The notes under the pieces: generated by a model
Database searches by the model: none
The model's input: the letters and a program-made list of their open reading frames with translations, nothing else
What the model was told of the DNA's origin: nothing
Shown: positions 31,407-43,114 of the stretch, piece by piece
How the letters are laid out: every line of letters begins with the position of its first letter
Numbering within the stretch: position 1 is the first letter of the stretch
From: Blepharisma stoltei
Lineage: Eukaryota; Ciliophora; Heterotrichea; Heterotrichida; Blepharismidae
Reading direction: 5' to 3'
Length of the DNA: 64,000 bases
Assembly: GCA_914767885.1 (NCBI GenBank)
Contig: CAJZBQ010000020.1
Coordinates: 62,001 to 126,000, forward strand
Program-made: the position numbers and the translations under genes

Positions 31407-33438
31407 ATGTACCGCTCTCCTAAAGATTTAAACTATAATTTTGAAGATTCAGATTCAGATGCAATTGCTCGGATTGACGATACCCTTGCGCGCAGTCGAA
31501 AAGTGGTACAAGATTCTATCGAGCTGACCAAAAAAAGTGCTGAACGAAAAGCTGAGCTCGAAAAAAAGCTCCAAAAATCATTTGAATCTTTTCAAGAGGA
31601 AGAAGACTCCCAGCAAACTTCATTTTCTTCAAAACTAGACAAAAAGCCACCAATTTATTCATCTTTGCGGTCAAGTTCGCCTCATTATGAAATCTTACCT
31701 TTGCAAGAGGCTTTAACACCTTCGATTGGCAATTCAAAAATCCTCGATTCCAGGTTTCTTCAAAGTGACCAAATCAAAGACCTACAAGAGCGGCTGCAGA
31801 ATGAAGAACAAATGAAGAAAAACTATGAAAAGGCCCTTAGAGAAACCAGAGTTTGCTTACAGGAATATGAAAAGCGGGATCTTGATAAGGAAAACCAAAT
31901 CCAAGAGTTGAAAAATTTGATTAACCAGACGTTGGAAAAGGATGAGTTTAAAGAATTTACCAATGATTTTGAATTTGGGACAAATAAAGAAAACGAGCTA
32001 AATCATGTAAGAAAGCTGTCAACTGACAATGAACTCGCCAAGCTTAAAAACGAAAACGAGGCTTTAAAGAAAGAAATTGTGGAGCTTAAAAACGAATTTG
32101 AAGAAGAAAAGGGAAAATTGCAAGCAGAAATAGAGATGATGAGGCGAGAAAAGAAATCTTTAGAGGTAGATTATCATAATCTCTACAACGTACATTCACA
32201 CTCTTCTAATGGCTCTTTAGACGTGAATATCATGCAAGAGCTTCAGTTCGCCAAAGATAAACTTCAGGAGCTGCAAAATGAATACAGCAGAAATTATTCA
32301 GAAATCAAGCAAAAATTATACCATTTCTATAAGAATTGCTTATTTGTTATCTATTTTTTTAAAAAAAATATGATTATTATATATGTATATAGATAAACAA
32401 GTAGCTGAAAACATTAAGCTTACTATGAAATCTTCCCCTGACTATATAGACAAGCTCGAAAATAAATACCAAGTGTTAGAAGAGAAATACCAAGACCAAG
32501 TCGCTTATAATAAAGAGCTGCAAAAGCAATTCAATAGAATTGATGATGACAATCGTGTAGCTTTTAAGCAGTCTTAAACTTAAACTTCATTAAGATTATA
32601 GAAAAGCTCTGGTAGATCCTGTGAGTGCATAGCTCTTCCATGTCTTCGTTGGGCTGTCTGCTGCCACCTCATCAGGGGCTAACTTCTCTTCTGTCTGAGG
32701 CTCTAATCTAAGGAGATTGAAGTGGACTAGATCGCCGTATAGTACACCTGACTTGGGTTGCCCTTCTAGAAAATCCGGAAAAAAAACGATTTTTCTGGTC
32801 GAGGTGTTGGCCAAGATGGAATTGAAGCCTGTGAAGTCGCTCAGTATTGTGCTAGGATTCATCCGATTCGTCCTAAGGACTTTGCTAGGCTTTCTTCTTC
32901 CAATCTCAAGCATCCATCTTTCCCAAGAGTTAAAACCCTGACTTGGAGTAAGCTACAGTAGACCTAATCCGACATTGCGCTCCATCAGACCAAGTAAAAA
33001 TTTGGCCGGAGCACATTAACGAACGCCATTCCGCTTCCACCAGGTCCTAGGTCGCCCACAGCTTAGGATGATGAATTGGTTTGCCACGGCATTTTAATGT
33101 ATATAGCTTTTAAGCAGCCAGATATCAAAGATTTTGAAATCCAAATGAAGAAAAACGCTGATAAAATTAAAGAGCTTGAAGAGAAAATTAATACCACAAG
33201 TAGTAGGTATAAGAAATTGAAAACACATGTCGCCAAAAAATATTCGCTTGAGTCCTTGTCAAAAGATACACCAAGGCAAACCCCAGCTTTAACAAAAGAG
33301 GGAAAGGCTAAAAAGGTGAAAAGCAAAAAATCTCATAAGACGAGGTCAAAAAGTGTGGAAAAAAATAGAAAATCAAGTGTAAAGTTGATGCAGATAAAAT
33401 CAGATACCCCAAGAAGGAAATTTACACCTTTAAGATAA
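31407..33438 (+). CDS. Coiled-coil protein with basic C-terminal tail (IES plus retroelement)
   Basis: It starts MYRSPKDLNYNFEDSDSD. After removing 32317..32389 and the insertion 32558..33103 it forms one frame of 470 residues. Residues about 115-440 are coiled coil. The last 50 residues are very basic with SP/TP sites (KSDTPRRKFTPLR end), which suggests microtubule or nucleic-acid binding. No orthologue was recognised. Both joins keep frame: EIKQKL-DKQVAEN and RVAFKQ-PDIKDFE. Confidence 0.78.
32317..32389. other. Predicted IES, 73 bp
   Basis: TA-bounded; one side reads into stops. Removal corrects a one-base frame shift between the two coding parts. Confidence 0.87.
32558..33103 (-). mobile_element. 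SINE-like element S3 inserted in an exon
   Basis: The direct repeat TAGCTTTTAAGCAG occurs at 32558..32571 and 33104..33117 and flanks a 532-bp GC-richer body. The left side has a CTTAAACTTAAAC tail; the right end is GGCATTTTAATGTATA. One repeat plus the body is 546 bp, and deleting it restores the frame. The repeat begins with TA. Confidence 0.88.
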
Positions 33439-34204
33439 ATTAAATGTTTTCTTATTTTTATGAGTAATTTATAAAAAATGCTTACACCTTTATATAAAGG
33501 AAAAACGCCTTTTGGGGTTTCTTAGAGTGCCACCAGAAGATGTCCAGGCCACCAAGTTGGGAACACTCAACACTTCGTCAATCAGGGTAGAATCATTAAC
33601 TTCTCTTCTCTGTGAAAAAAATTTGTTCTCATGAGGGAGTTTTTCTTTCCAAGTAATTTTTTTCAAAATATAAAAAAACAATTAGCAAATTTGTCAGAGT
33701 AAAACTAATTTAATTCGTGAAATTTTGTTTTATGATGCAAGCTGTATAAAATTCAACAGAATTAATAGAGATTTCATTATAATAATTATTACTTATATAT
33801 CAAATATTTTTTCATAAAAAAATATTATATTAATTGATAGACCTATATTCGTCTCAAAACCATATAAAAAGGATGCCCATCATTGAAGAGGGCTGTTGGA
33901 CATTTTGTATATTGATATTGAGAATTAAGAATTTTATTTTTTTAGTGGAAGGAGGAAATTGCAATATATAAAAAAGCAAGTAAAATTATATAAATTCATC
34001 AGAATAAAAGTTTTTATCATTTATCACTTGACAAGAAAATTCATCACCTATAGCTTCCCTCATATTTATTATAAGTCATTAATAATTGCTATGGTTATAC
34101 CAATAGGGTTAATAATGCTGAACTAATTTTTGATTATTTTTACAAAATATAAAATCTTTTATGATGCAATTTCTAATTTTCTCACCTTCTCCAATAGTAG
34201 CTTC

Positions 34205-34290
34205 TTACTCCTCTGTGAGTGGCTTAATGATCAGAAAAATCCTGATTTTTGGATAAATTAAAATGTGAGCAGAGGATTTTTTGATATAAA
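34205..34290. mobile_element. Decayed or truncated MITE end
   Basis: TTACTCCTCTGTGAGTGGCT followed by AGAAAAATCC and TTTTTGG matches the left end of the full MITEs, but no partner terminus was found. Confidence 0.55.
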
Positions 34291-34367
34291 TTTATTTATA
34301 TAGCATATTTTGATATATAAATAATAAAGATATTGCTAGCTACTTTTATTGATTTTCGATTAACTCC

Positions 34368-34752
34368 TAACTCCCCCCCCCCCTCCGTGAGCGAACAAAA
34401 AAATTTTGTTCGCTCACGGAGGGGGGTTAATTTTTTTTTTTAAAAAAAATTTATATATAAATTTTATAAAAAATATTGTTTTCGAAATTTAAAAAAATCC
34501 TAATTTGCAAAAATTGGGAAGCAAATATTAATTTAATTTGCAAAATTTATGTTTTAAAACGCAATTTGTTTAAAATTAAACAGAATTAGCTCTAGATTTC
34601 ATTATACTAATTATCACTTATATATCAAAATTTTTTTCCATTAAAATTTTTTCTATTAAAAAAATTTTTGTTCACTCACGGAGGGTGGGTTTTTGGTCAA
34701 AAAATGGCGATTTTTCTAATGGTTTTGTTCGCTCACGGAGGGGGGGGGGGAG
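34368..34752 (-). mobile_element. MITE, 385 bp, intergenic
   Basis: A full-length copy in inverse orientation to the one at 38526. TA-bounded, it starts AACTCCCCCC, has four copies of the CTCCGTGAGYGAACAAAA motif, and ends GGGGGGGAG. No ORF. Confidence 0.9.
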
Positions 34753-35138
34753 TAAAGAGAAAAATTATTTTGCCGGCTCATAGGGGAAGTTATGAGATTT
34801 GGCGATTCTTTTTTTGTAAATTCTTAATCTTTTATATCAAGCAACTTTTAGCTAAACAGCAGAGTTTTCTTCTTTAGCAAAGTATTTTATTTCTAAAGCG
34901 AACCCTATAAACTTTTCCAACTCATCTATCTATTACACGTCTCCATAAATTTCCCGCCAATGTCAATTCTTGTAGCATAATCCTCAATCTTTTTCATTTC
35001 CTCACTTTTCATCTCTCCCACATTAAAATCTCTTAGTCTCAGCCACAATTTTCTGCCTCTTCCCTCCCAATTTTAATTAAAATCATCCCGTTGACAATTC
35101 TTCATTTTATTTATGTCCGCGATAAAGAATTATATCAA

Positions 35139-38100
35139 ATGCACAGTCCATCCGTATTAGAAACAATTGAGCCAAATCTTCCTTCCGAATCCTCTGAGCC
35201 AGAATCTCTCTCTGACAATTGTGGGTCCTCAAAACTGACAAAACTTGGCCAAAAGCCAAGTTTGGATGACCTCAGATCATATCAAGACAGCATTATCAAG
35301 CGTATCAAATACCTTCGAAAAATCTATGGTCGCAAGCTACATCATATAGCTGAATATGAGCGCCCAAGAACACATAGAGATCATCTTCTGGGCGAAATGG
35401 AATGAATGGCCGAAGATTTTGATAGAGAAAGAAAGCTAAAAATCGCGTCTGCCAAGAAGCTAGTAAGAGCTTCATTGGGAATCATAAAGCAAAAACAAGA
35501 ACAAGCCCAAAAAGTCTCTGAAGAAGAGCTTGCAATGAAAAAAAAACTTGCCAATAGGGTCTCTAAAATGATTACTAAGTATTGAAGCGCTGTTGTTAAA
35601 ATAGCTTGTCATATAAGGTCGTTACAAGAGGAAGAGAAAAAACAAAACTTAAGGAATAGGAGGTTAGATAAACTTGTGGATAAACAGCTGGAATTGTCAA
35701 ATAAAGTTGCGAAGAAGCTGCATCAGGGAAATGGGCCTGTTGTGATACAGCTGAAATGAGAAAATGAACAGTGAAGGGCATGGGAAGACAAAGATGAGGT
35801 ACAAAATGTAGCTGAAATGGCAAGCCTGATGCAGCCGAAAGGAATTACATTAGCAACCTCAAAGGTGTTTACAAAGCTGCCGTTTTTAATAAGAGGACGG
35901 CTAAGAGAATACCAGCATATTGGCCTTGACTGGCTTGTTACCTTACACGATAAGAAGCTGAATGGGATTTTAGCTGACGAAATGGGTCTTGGCAAAACAA
36001 TCCAAACTATTGCTCTGCTTTCTTATTTGGCCTGCGAAAGAGGGGTTTGGGGTCCACATTTAATAGTAGTCCCGACCAGTATTGTGATGAACTGAGAAAT
36101 GGAGCTAAAAAGATGGTGCCCAGCACTCAAAGTCCTCACATACTTCGGGACTCAAAAAGAAAGGAAACTTAAGCGCCAAGGATGATCCAAGCCCAATTCT
36201 TTTCACGTTTGCATTACTTCATATAAGCTAGTCGTCCAAGACCATTTTGCATTTAAAAGGAAACAATGGTATTATTTGATTCTTGACGAAGCTCAGCATA
36301 TAAAGAATTTTCACTCCCAAAGATGGCAAATATTACTGAAATTTAATTCACAGAGAAGACTTTTGCTTACAGGAACTCCATTGCAGAATGATGTGATGGA
36401 GCTATGAAGCTTGTTGCATTTTTTAATGCCTGATTTATTTATTATTATTTTCTATAATTTACTTGTCATTATTTTAGGTACAGTTATATTTCTATGAAAA
36501 TAAAGGGAGTGCTCTATAGGATTTATAGCTTTTTATATAGTAAAATATACATCCCATGAAGATTTCTATGCATGATTTTCAAGCCCATTTCACAGCGCAA
36601 TCAGTAATAATACTGATTTTTCGCTTACAGTCATTCAAAGACTTCACTCAATTCTCCGACCTTTTTTATTGAGAAGAATGAAAAAAGATGTAGAAACGCA
36701 GCTTCCTGATAAAATACACCATATCATTTTTTGCCCATTATCAAGAAGGCAGCAATACCTTTATGATGAATTTCTAGAAAGAAGATATGTACAAGTCTCT
36801 GGAGACTGTGTAAGCTTAATGAATGTATAGTAAAATAACAGAAATAAGCTTTATTTATTTAATATTATATTTTAGAATATTTAATAATAGAATTATATTA
36901 ATGCAACTACGAAAAGTATGCAACCATCCTGACCTTTTTGAGCCAAGGGATGTAAAAGCTCCTTTCCAAAGTGTCCAATTACGAATTAAAATGCACCCTA
37001 TGTTTTTAATTAATGATGAAAAAATCTACCCATGGGTAGGATTTGCAGATAGAGAAAAAAACAGCAAAATTAACGCTATAGAAATCAGTTATTTAGCAAA
37101 TTTAAGATGAAAATTAGGGATTACGATGGTTCCTGAACTGAAAATTGGAATAAAAATCCCTGCAGCTCCATCAGCAGTCCCTTATAATAAGAAAAAAACT
37201 GATATTGTGCCTATATATGGAGCTGCTTTGCATGATTTATTAAAAATTGAAAAATTGAAAAATTACAGAGGATATTCAGCAAATCTTAATAAGGTGTATA
37301 AAGGAAATAAATATAAAAGAAGGGCAATAAAAGGAAGCTATATCAAAATTATTAATCCAAGATGAGCAAAAATTTTGATTTCTTCTCTTGAGGACAGATT
37401 AAAAAGCCTCTCAGAAACCATGATAAGATATCAAGTGATTCAGCCTAAAGTTTCAAATCCTTCACCAATACTGGATTTAGCCAAAAATTGCCAGGTTTCT
37501 GATAATTTAATCGCTCAAGAGCAATATCTTCAATATAAAATTTTCCCAAAAATCGCAATCCTGCACTATTTAATTACCAGACAGCAGCTTTTATTCCCTG
37601 ACCGCCAATCAATCGAGCATGACTGTGGAAAACTGCGAAAACTCTCAGCATTGCTCCACAAGCTCAGCCAAGAAAATCATAAATGCGTGATTTTTACTCA
37701 AATGACAAAGATGCTTGATATCCTTGAAAAATTTTTAAATCTGCATGGATATACATATGTGAGACTTGATGGGAATACCAAAGTGGAGACACGGCAAAGG
37801 GTCATTGATATCTTCAATTTAGATCCAAGAGTTTTTTGTTTTATTTCTTCTACAAGAAGCGGTGGATTAGGAATTAACTTAACAGGAGCTGACACAGTCA
37901 TATTTTACGATACCGATTGAAACCCTGCAATGGATAAACAAGCCCAAGACCGTTGCCACAGAATCGGCCAAACCAGAAACGTCCACATATATCGTCTTAT
38001 TTCTTCTTACACAATTGAAGAAAACATTCTCAAAAAATCCTTACAAAAAAGCCACCTTGACGATCTTATCATGGAAGAAGGCCAATTTACCACACAATAT

Positions 38101-38496
38101 CTCCAGCACCAGCGGGTAAAAGTTGAAGAATTCTTTGAAAATGTCTCAGACGAAGCCTTAGAGGAAGCCTGCAAACAAGTAGAAGACGCAGAAGACATCA
38201 AAGCTTTACGATCTGCGCAGCAAGAAGAAATCCAAGAAGAAAACGAGTTTGAGGACTCTTCAAAACAGTTTGAATTTATGAGCCAAGTTGACCCAGTCAC
38301 TAAGCTGTGTATTGATAATTATTTAATTGAACACCCTTCTGAAGACATTGAGGAAGAAATTGAAGAAAATGAAGAAAGTGACGAAGAAAGCAGTGAAGAA
38401 GAAGATCAAGATATGGCCGTTGAGTGGGTGGATGGGGGTGAACAAATTTATAAGGAAAGAATGGAGTTCTTGACAAGCAGATATATCGTTTATTAA
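35139..38496 (+). CDS. SWR1: SWR1/SRCAP-type Snf2-family chromatin remodeler
   Basis: 1059 residues after two short IESs are removed. An HSA domain comes first ([20 protein letters not shown]), then the ATPase core: [13 protein letters not shown], Walker [24 protein letters not shown] (DEAQ box), [18 protein letters not shown] with [13 protein letters not shown] and [14 protein letters not shown] follow. A long insertion separates these from the second RecA lobe ([49 protein letters not shown]). HSA plus a split ATPase is diagnostic of SWR1/INO80; the conserved blocks favour SWR1, which exchanges H2A for H2A.Z. The C terminus is acidic. Convergent with ADA2, with 17 bp between the stops. Confidence 0.93.
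36440..36547. other. Predicted IES, 108 bp, in SWR1
   Basis: TA-bounded. Removal joins LMPDLF to [10 protein letters not shown], matching the Snf2 segment after the LLHFLMP motif. Confidence 0.9.
36826..36895. other. Predicted IES, 70 bp, in SWR1
   Basis: TA-bounded, with stops inside. Removal joins VSLMNV to [11 protein letters not shown], the exact spacing conserved in SWR1/INO80 proteins, and fixes a one-base frame shift. Confidence 0.92.
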
Positions 38497-38513
38497 AATC
38501 ATTTATAAAGTTA

Positions 38514-40245
38514 TTAAATTGTTCTTACTCCCCCCCCCTCCGTGAGCGAACAAAACCATTAGAAAAATCGCCATTTTTTGACCAAAAACCCACCCTCCGT
38601 GAGTGAACAAAAATTTTTTTAATAGAAAAAATTTTAATGGAAAAAAATTTTGATATATAAGTGATAATTAGTATAATGAAATCTAGAGCTAATTCTGTTT
38701 AATTTTAAACAAATTGCGTTTTTAAAACATAAATTTTGCAAATTAAATTAATATTTGCTTCCCAATTTTTGCAAATTAGGATTTTTTTTAAATTTCGAAA
38801 AAAAATATTTTTTATAAAATTTTATATATAAATTTTTTTAAAAAAAAAAATTAACCCCCCTCCGTGAGCGAACAAAATTTTTTTTTGTTCTCTCACGGAG
38901 GGGGGGGGGGGAGTTAGTTTCACTACAAAGTCGAAAAGCTCTTTTTTCTTGTTAGTTTCTACTCTTGAGCCGTTCAATAGCTCTTCTGTAATAAATCCTT
39001 TGCTTTCTATTTGTTCACAGATTTTGTCTTTTAAGCCTAAATATTCGTCAGGGGTGAAGCCCATTTTATCACAAAATTCTTCTTCAACTGAGGTTAACTG
39101 CGTGGATGGGTTTATAGTTGAGTTTAATTCTGCAATTTCTGCCCCAGCAATCTGTTGGTCTCTTTCTTGCTGTGCCATTTTGTGCATGAACGGCTCTTTA
39201 AAAATGACATCATACTCTTTGCCTTTAATCGAGCTATTTCTTTTTTCATTTAAAAATTTTTTAAAATCTTCTTCAGTCGCGATCCCTAAACTTCTTGCTT
39301 CTCTCAATTCTTCTAATTTCAGCTTCAAAATATATTCTTTAGTCAGCCCCTCACATAACGCTATATGTTTATCAGGCGGCAAAAGTCTTGCAAATGGCTT
39401 CATTGACTGGTAAATGCTTTTTTCTACAGGGTTTCTGAATTTTCGTTCATTTTTGACTTCTATAGGCCATCTTTCCATTACGAACTTTTTCCTTTCTTCA
39501 CGCTCGTCTAGGACTTTATTATAGGCTTCTAGTTGTTTTAGCTTGATTTGTGTTTCTTCATATCTGTCATCGTCATAAAACTCAAGGTCTGCTAGGTATA
39601 ATTCTATGTCGTTTTCCCACTCAACCTCAAAATCGCGCCGAAATGGGATATAGCCTGCAAAGTCACTGAGGGCAGGCTTTTCTAGCTCATTTCGGCGGTC
39701 TGGGATAGGCATGGGATCTCGCATGATCTCTTTGAATCTTGATAATGCATTTGATTGGGTTTGGACAATATATCCACGATCGTCTCTATAGCTGATTATT
39801 TCAATGTTTGCCATCTCTGCAGGGGATTTTTTCATGTAAATTTGTTTGTAATGCTTTTCGCATTCCCAGCTGGATTTTTTTGTATTGTTTTTTATATGGA
39901 TTTTCGATATTTATAAAATTCAATTATTTATAGAAAATTCATATAGGGAAGGATATATAAAGCTTTAGATATAGCACCCCAGTTTCCATACCCGTATTTT
40001 AGCATTGATTCTAAAAGGAGATTTTCCTCTTTTGCTGATCAGCTAGTATTGAATAAAGGGAATTTAAGGCTGTCAATTATGAAAAATTTGTGAAGCCGAG
40101 TGTGGCAGCCTTTTTCCAGGCCTTGGATGTAGCAATTGACACATATCAAGATGTTGGGGCATTCAGCACATTTTATATAGGTGGCATTTGTGATGTCTTT
40201 GAAACAAAATTCACAAGAAAGCTGTGAAACGCCTCCTTGGTTTTT
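38514..40245 (-). CDS. ADA2: ADA2 transcriptional adaptor (ZZ, SANT), 5' end unresolved
   Basis: ADA2 couples Gcn5 acetyltransferase to SAGA/ATAC complexes. Seen in order: a ZZ finger (CEFC, CAEC, CVNC, H...H), a SANT domain (SAKEENLLLESMLKYGYGNW, then KKSSWECEKHYKQIY), and the ADA2 middle region (FRRDFEVEWENDIELYLADL, YNKVLDEREERKKF). Removing the 71-bp IES at 39883 completes SANT. Removing the MITE at 38526 ends the protein KLRTI with TAA instead of reading into the MITE. The open part is 423 residues. Upstream of residue 1 there is an in-frame TAG and no ATG, so the first codons lie beyond another IES or intron. An ATG at 40388 (MDNSTFTYKSLLKK) is a possible first exon. Confidence 0.88.
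38526..38914 (+). mobile_element. MITE, 389 bp, inside the last codons of ADA2
   Basis: TA-bounded full-length copy. The motif CTCCGTGAGYGAACAAAA occurs in direct orientation near 38538, 38594 and 38859 and inverted near 38885-38900. No ORF. Excision gives KL-RTI-stop for ADA2. Confidence 0.92.
39883..39953. other. Predicted IES, 71 bp, in ADA2
   Basis: TA-bounded. Removal joins ISKALY to TKKSSWECEKHY in the SANT domain, with the spacing seen in other ADA2 proteins. Confidence 0.93.
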
Positions 40246-40690
40246 CTAGCTCTTTTTCTTAAATTATTTTAAATCAAAAACTCTTTGTAATTTAATTGAA
40301 AAATTATTTTTTTTTTATTTTAAGGGGTATAAGTAATTTTTACAAGTTTTTTGAGTAGTGATTTGTAGGTAAAGGTTGAGTTGTCCATTCTATTTTAGTT
40401 TAATATAATATTTTATATGCCTATAAGTATCATAAATTAAGAGGAATATTGGCAGATTTTTAAATAAAATAAAATATCAAGAAATTTATTATTTAATTCG
40501 ACTCAACTTTTTCTACTCACCATACAAATTTTTCTTAATTACAATAAAATTTTATCTTTCATATTTCACATTAGCCTTTCATATATGAAGGATATACTAA
40601 AATAACTATTAAAATGCAGTCTATTATTTAATTTTCCTTCATATTTACTTCCAATTTCATCTTAAACACTCTTTTTCACATCCTATTAAA
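40246..40690. other. Region between ADA2 and the cysteine-rich gene
   Basis: AT-rich, about 445 bp, expected to contain both divergent promoters and possibly the missing ADA2 start (ATG at 40388). No repeat terminus was recognised. Confidence 0.45.
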
Positions 40691-41770
40691 ATGTCGTTAA
40701 AATTTAAAATGTTCCTCTACTTATTATCCCTTACCTTATCTCTCGCCCAAGACTGCCACCCTCAATGCTCCTGAAAATGTGATGATCCTCACTGTGCTGC
40801 CATCTGTTCCCCTATCTGTAGATAAATAAATGGCACTCAGTTCGAGAGAAATTAGATCTGTGACTTTATATCCTTCATGGAATCTTATTTATGGAGTTGG
40901 TTTCTCTTGAGAACTTCGGCGTGGCAAAAGCGGTTTAACTTTGGGGATAGCCAGAGGAATTACTCTATAATGCAACCAAAAGACTCAGGGTTTTACCACT
41001 CAGCACATCTGAGAAGGCAAACCTTAGGCGGAGCATGTGCAGGAGCTGAGTCAGGCAAGGCATCATGCAGGGTAAGAAGCACTGGTCAGGATTGCAGTTA
41101 GATTTTTGGAATGGTCCGATCTTTTGGATTGGAAATGCTCGTGACACACCTTTTTTGGCTCTTCTCCTTGAGTGGAAATTTGGCATTAGAAACCTTAAAT
41201 ACCCTATATCCTATCTGTGAAGCACCTTCCTGCCACGTTTCATGCACCCCTCCAGAAGAGCCTCAATGTGATGTATCCTGTGCAGCTCCAGTCTGTGACA
41301 TAAAATGTCCAGAAGAGCCTTGCACATCCCAAAACTGCCCCCCATGTCATACAGACTGTAAAAACCCTGAATGTGTAACTCGCTGCAAATCTCCTGAGCC
41401 TGATTGCCAAGTGGTATGTGAAGACTTAAAATGCACCTGGGACTGTCATAAGCCAGAATGCCCTAAGCCTAAATGTGATCTTGTATGTGAAAATCCTCAT
41501 TGCTCACCGGTTTTGGAATGCTGCAAATGTAAGCCTGGGCAAGTTCCTTATACAAAGGAAACTTATTCATTATTTAATAAGGACGAGCCTGATGCAAGCT
41601 GTTGCACTTGCGGAGACCATCAGGGAATTGTCGATATGAAAATGGGAGGGGATGGGATGGAATTTCTGATAGAAAAACCAGAAGAGCCTGAAGAGGAAGA
41701 AATTGAGCTAGAAGCTGAAGAAAGTGAAGAGCCTGAACAAGTTGTGAGTATTTCAAATGAGTTTAAGTAA
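40691..41770 (+). CDS. Secreted cysteine-rich repeat protein, interrupted by a retroelement
   Basis: It starts MSLKFKMFLYLLSLTLSLAQ, a clear signal peptide. About 130 residues of Cys-Pro-rich repeats follow (CDVSC, CDIKC, CHTDC, CVTRC, CQVVC, CTWDC, CDLVC), then CCKCKPG and an acidic Glu-rich tail. Removing 40811..41209 restores the frame: CSPIC-EAPSCHVSC. The product is 226 residues. The pattern suggests an extracellular or granule protein held by disulfides; no family can be named. Confidence 0.8.
40811..41209 (-). mobile_element. SINE-like element S8 inserted in an exon
   Basis: The 9-bp direct repeat CCTATCTGT lies at 40811..40819 and 41210..41218. The 390-bp body is GC-richer, and a GATAAATAAATGG tail-like stretch follows the left repeat. 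One repeat plus the body is 399 bp (133 codons), so deletion keeps frame. The repeat contains TA. Confidence 0.82.
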
Positions 41771-41913
41771 ATGTAAAAGATTTTTTAAATAGTTTTTGAG
41801 GGTTAAAGTAAAGAAATAGTTAAAAATAGCGAGCTATTATGGATTTGATAAATAAAAATATTAATATCTTAATAAATATAGTTCCTTTTAATTTTGAGAT
41901 TCTATAGATATAT

Positions 41914-42191
41914 TACTCCCCCTCAGTGAGCGAGCAAAATAATTAGAAAAATCCCTATTTCTTGGCCAAAAACCACCTTCCGTGAGCGAACAAAAAATTT
42001 TTATGAAAAAAAAATTTTTGATATATAAGTGATAATTATTATAATGAAATATCTAGCTAATTCTGTTGAATTTTAAAAAGCTTGCATTTTAAAACATAAA
42101 TTTTACAAATTAAATAAATATTTGCTTTCCAGTTTTGCGAATTGGGTTTTTTAAACCTCGAAAAAAACTTAACTCACTGAGGGCGAGGAGT
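41914..42191 (+). mobile_element. MITE, 278 bp, intergenic
   Basis: TA-bounded copy with left end CTCCCCCTCAGTGAGCGAGC and right end CTCACTGAGGGCGAGGAGTTA. The right-hand internal palindrome seen in longer copies is missing. Confidence 0.88.
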
Positions 42192-42505
42192 TAGTGAATT
42201 AAAAACATTTTTTCTATAATTATTTTGCGATTATCTTAACAATCTGATATGAATCTTTCCTTCTTCAACCAAAATTCAAAAGGATTTTTGAAATAAGCAC
42301 AGTCAAAAACTCGCAGACTTACTTAAATGTTATTTATCTACGTCAATTTTAATTTTATTTGTTTTAATTTTCAGCTTATTTTATGTAAATTTCTAAATCG
42401 CTTTTTTGTGTTTCATTTTTAAAAACTGAATAAGTTGTGATTGATCTAATCACAGCAAAAATCCATTTAATATAAAAAATAATTTCTGTTGGCTCCTTGT
42501 AATAA

Positions 42506-43114
42506 ATGCAATCTGATGAAATAATCCATAGAGGCGCTTTCATTGAAGTCAAAGCGATTCCATTCACTATAAAAGATCACAAATGACAAGCGAAATGAGA
42601 ATATGTTCAACGCAACAATCGGCCAGAATTGAGGTCTATTGACATGGTTTGTATTATTCCCACATTTAAAGAAAATTCCAATGAAATCCTGGTCTTGACG
42701 GCTATGTATAGATGCTCGTCGGAAAAAATAATTTTGAGTTTGCCTTCAGGGTTTGTCCAAGATGGGGACTTGGTAGAAAATTCTTTAGATATTTTGTATA
42801 GGAAAACTGGATACTTAGGGAAATCTGAGGATGTCACTATTCTTGGGACCCCTACTCATTCAGACCCATGAAAAAGCAATGAAACAATTCAATATGTAAA
42901 AATCAAAATAAATCAAAGTTTAGAAGAAAATATGGGGATTAGGGAGAGAGATGACTCTGAAATGATTAAAATAGAAACTGTGCCAGTTCACGGACTTTTG
43001 GAAAGCCTTTTCAAGCTTTGTCAAGAGAATGACTATTTGCTCGACTCAAGGCTATATACTTTGGCACTTGGGATTGAGAAAAAAAAATGTTCGAATTCAA
43101 ATAAAATTAATTAG
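42506..43114 (+). CDS. Nudix-fold protein related to ADP-sugar pyrophosphatases, degenerate Nudix box
   Basis: A 202-residue frame from ATG 42506 with TGA as Trp (KWQAKWEYVQR, HSDPWKSN). The layout is that of NUDT5/NUDT9-type enzymes: KWQAKWEYVQRNN, then SIDMVCIIPTF and LVLTAMYRCSSEKIILSLPS. The catalytic helix that should read GxxxxxExxxxxxxREUxEE reads GFVQDGDLVENSLDILYRKTG; the REUxEE acidic cluster is gone, so hydrolase activity is unlikely. It could be a binding protein. No IES needed. Confidence 0.72.

Larger units (their letters stand above)
33439..35138. other. 1.7-kb intergenic region holding MITE copies
   Basis: No gene was seen. It contains a full MITE (34368..34752), a decayed MITE end near 34205, a small hairpin-like remnant near 33597-33640, and a GC-richer scrap at 33500-33590 (with CCACCAGAAGATGTCCAGG) that may be a retroelement fragment. 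Confidence 0.55.

Noticed and set aside
35596-35995. Minus-strand ORFs over the SWR1 N-terminal and ATPase region
   Set aside because: Antisense of the Snf2 domain; no independent evidence.
40877-41186. ORFs inside the insert of the cysteine-rich gene
   Set aside because: Within retroelement S8, flanked by the CCTATCTGT duplication; not conserved protein.
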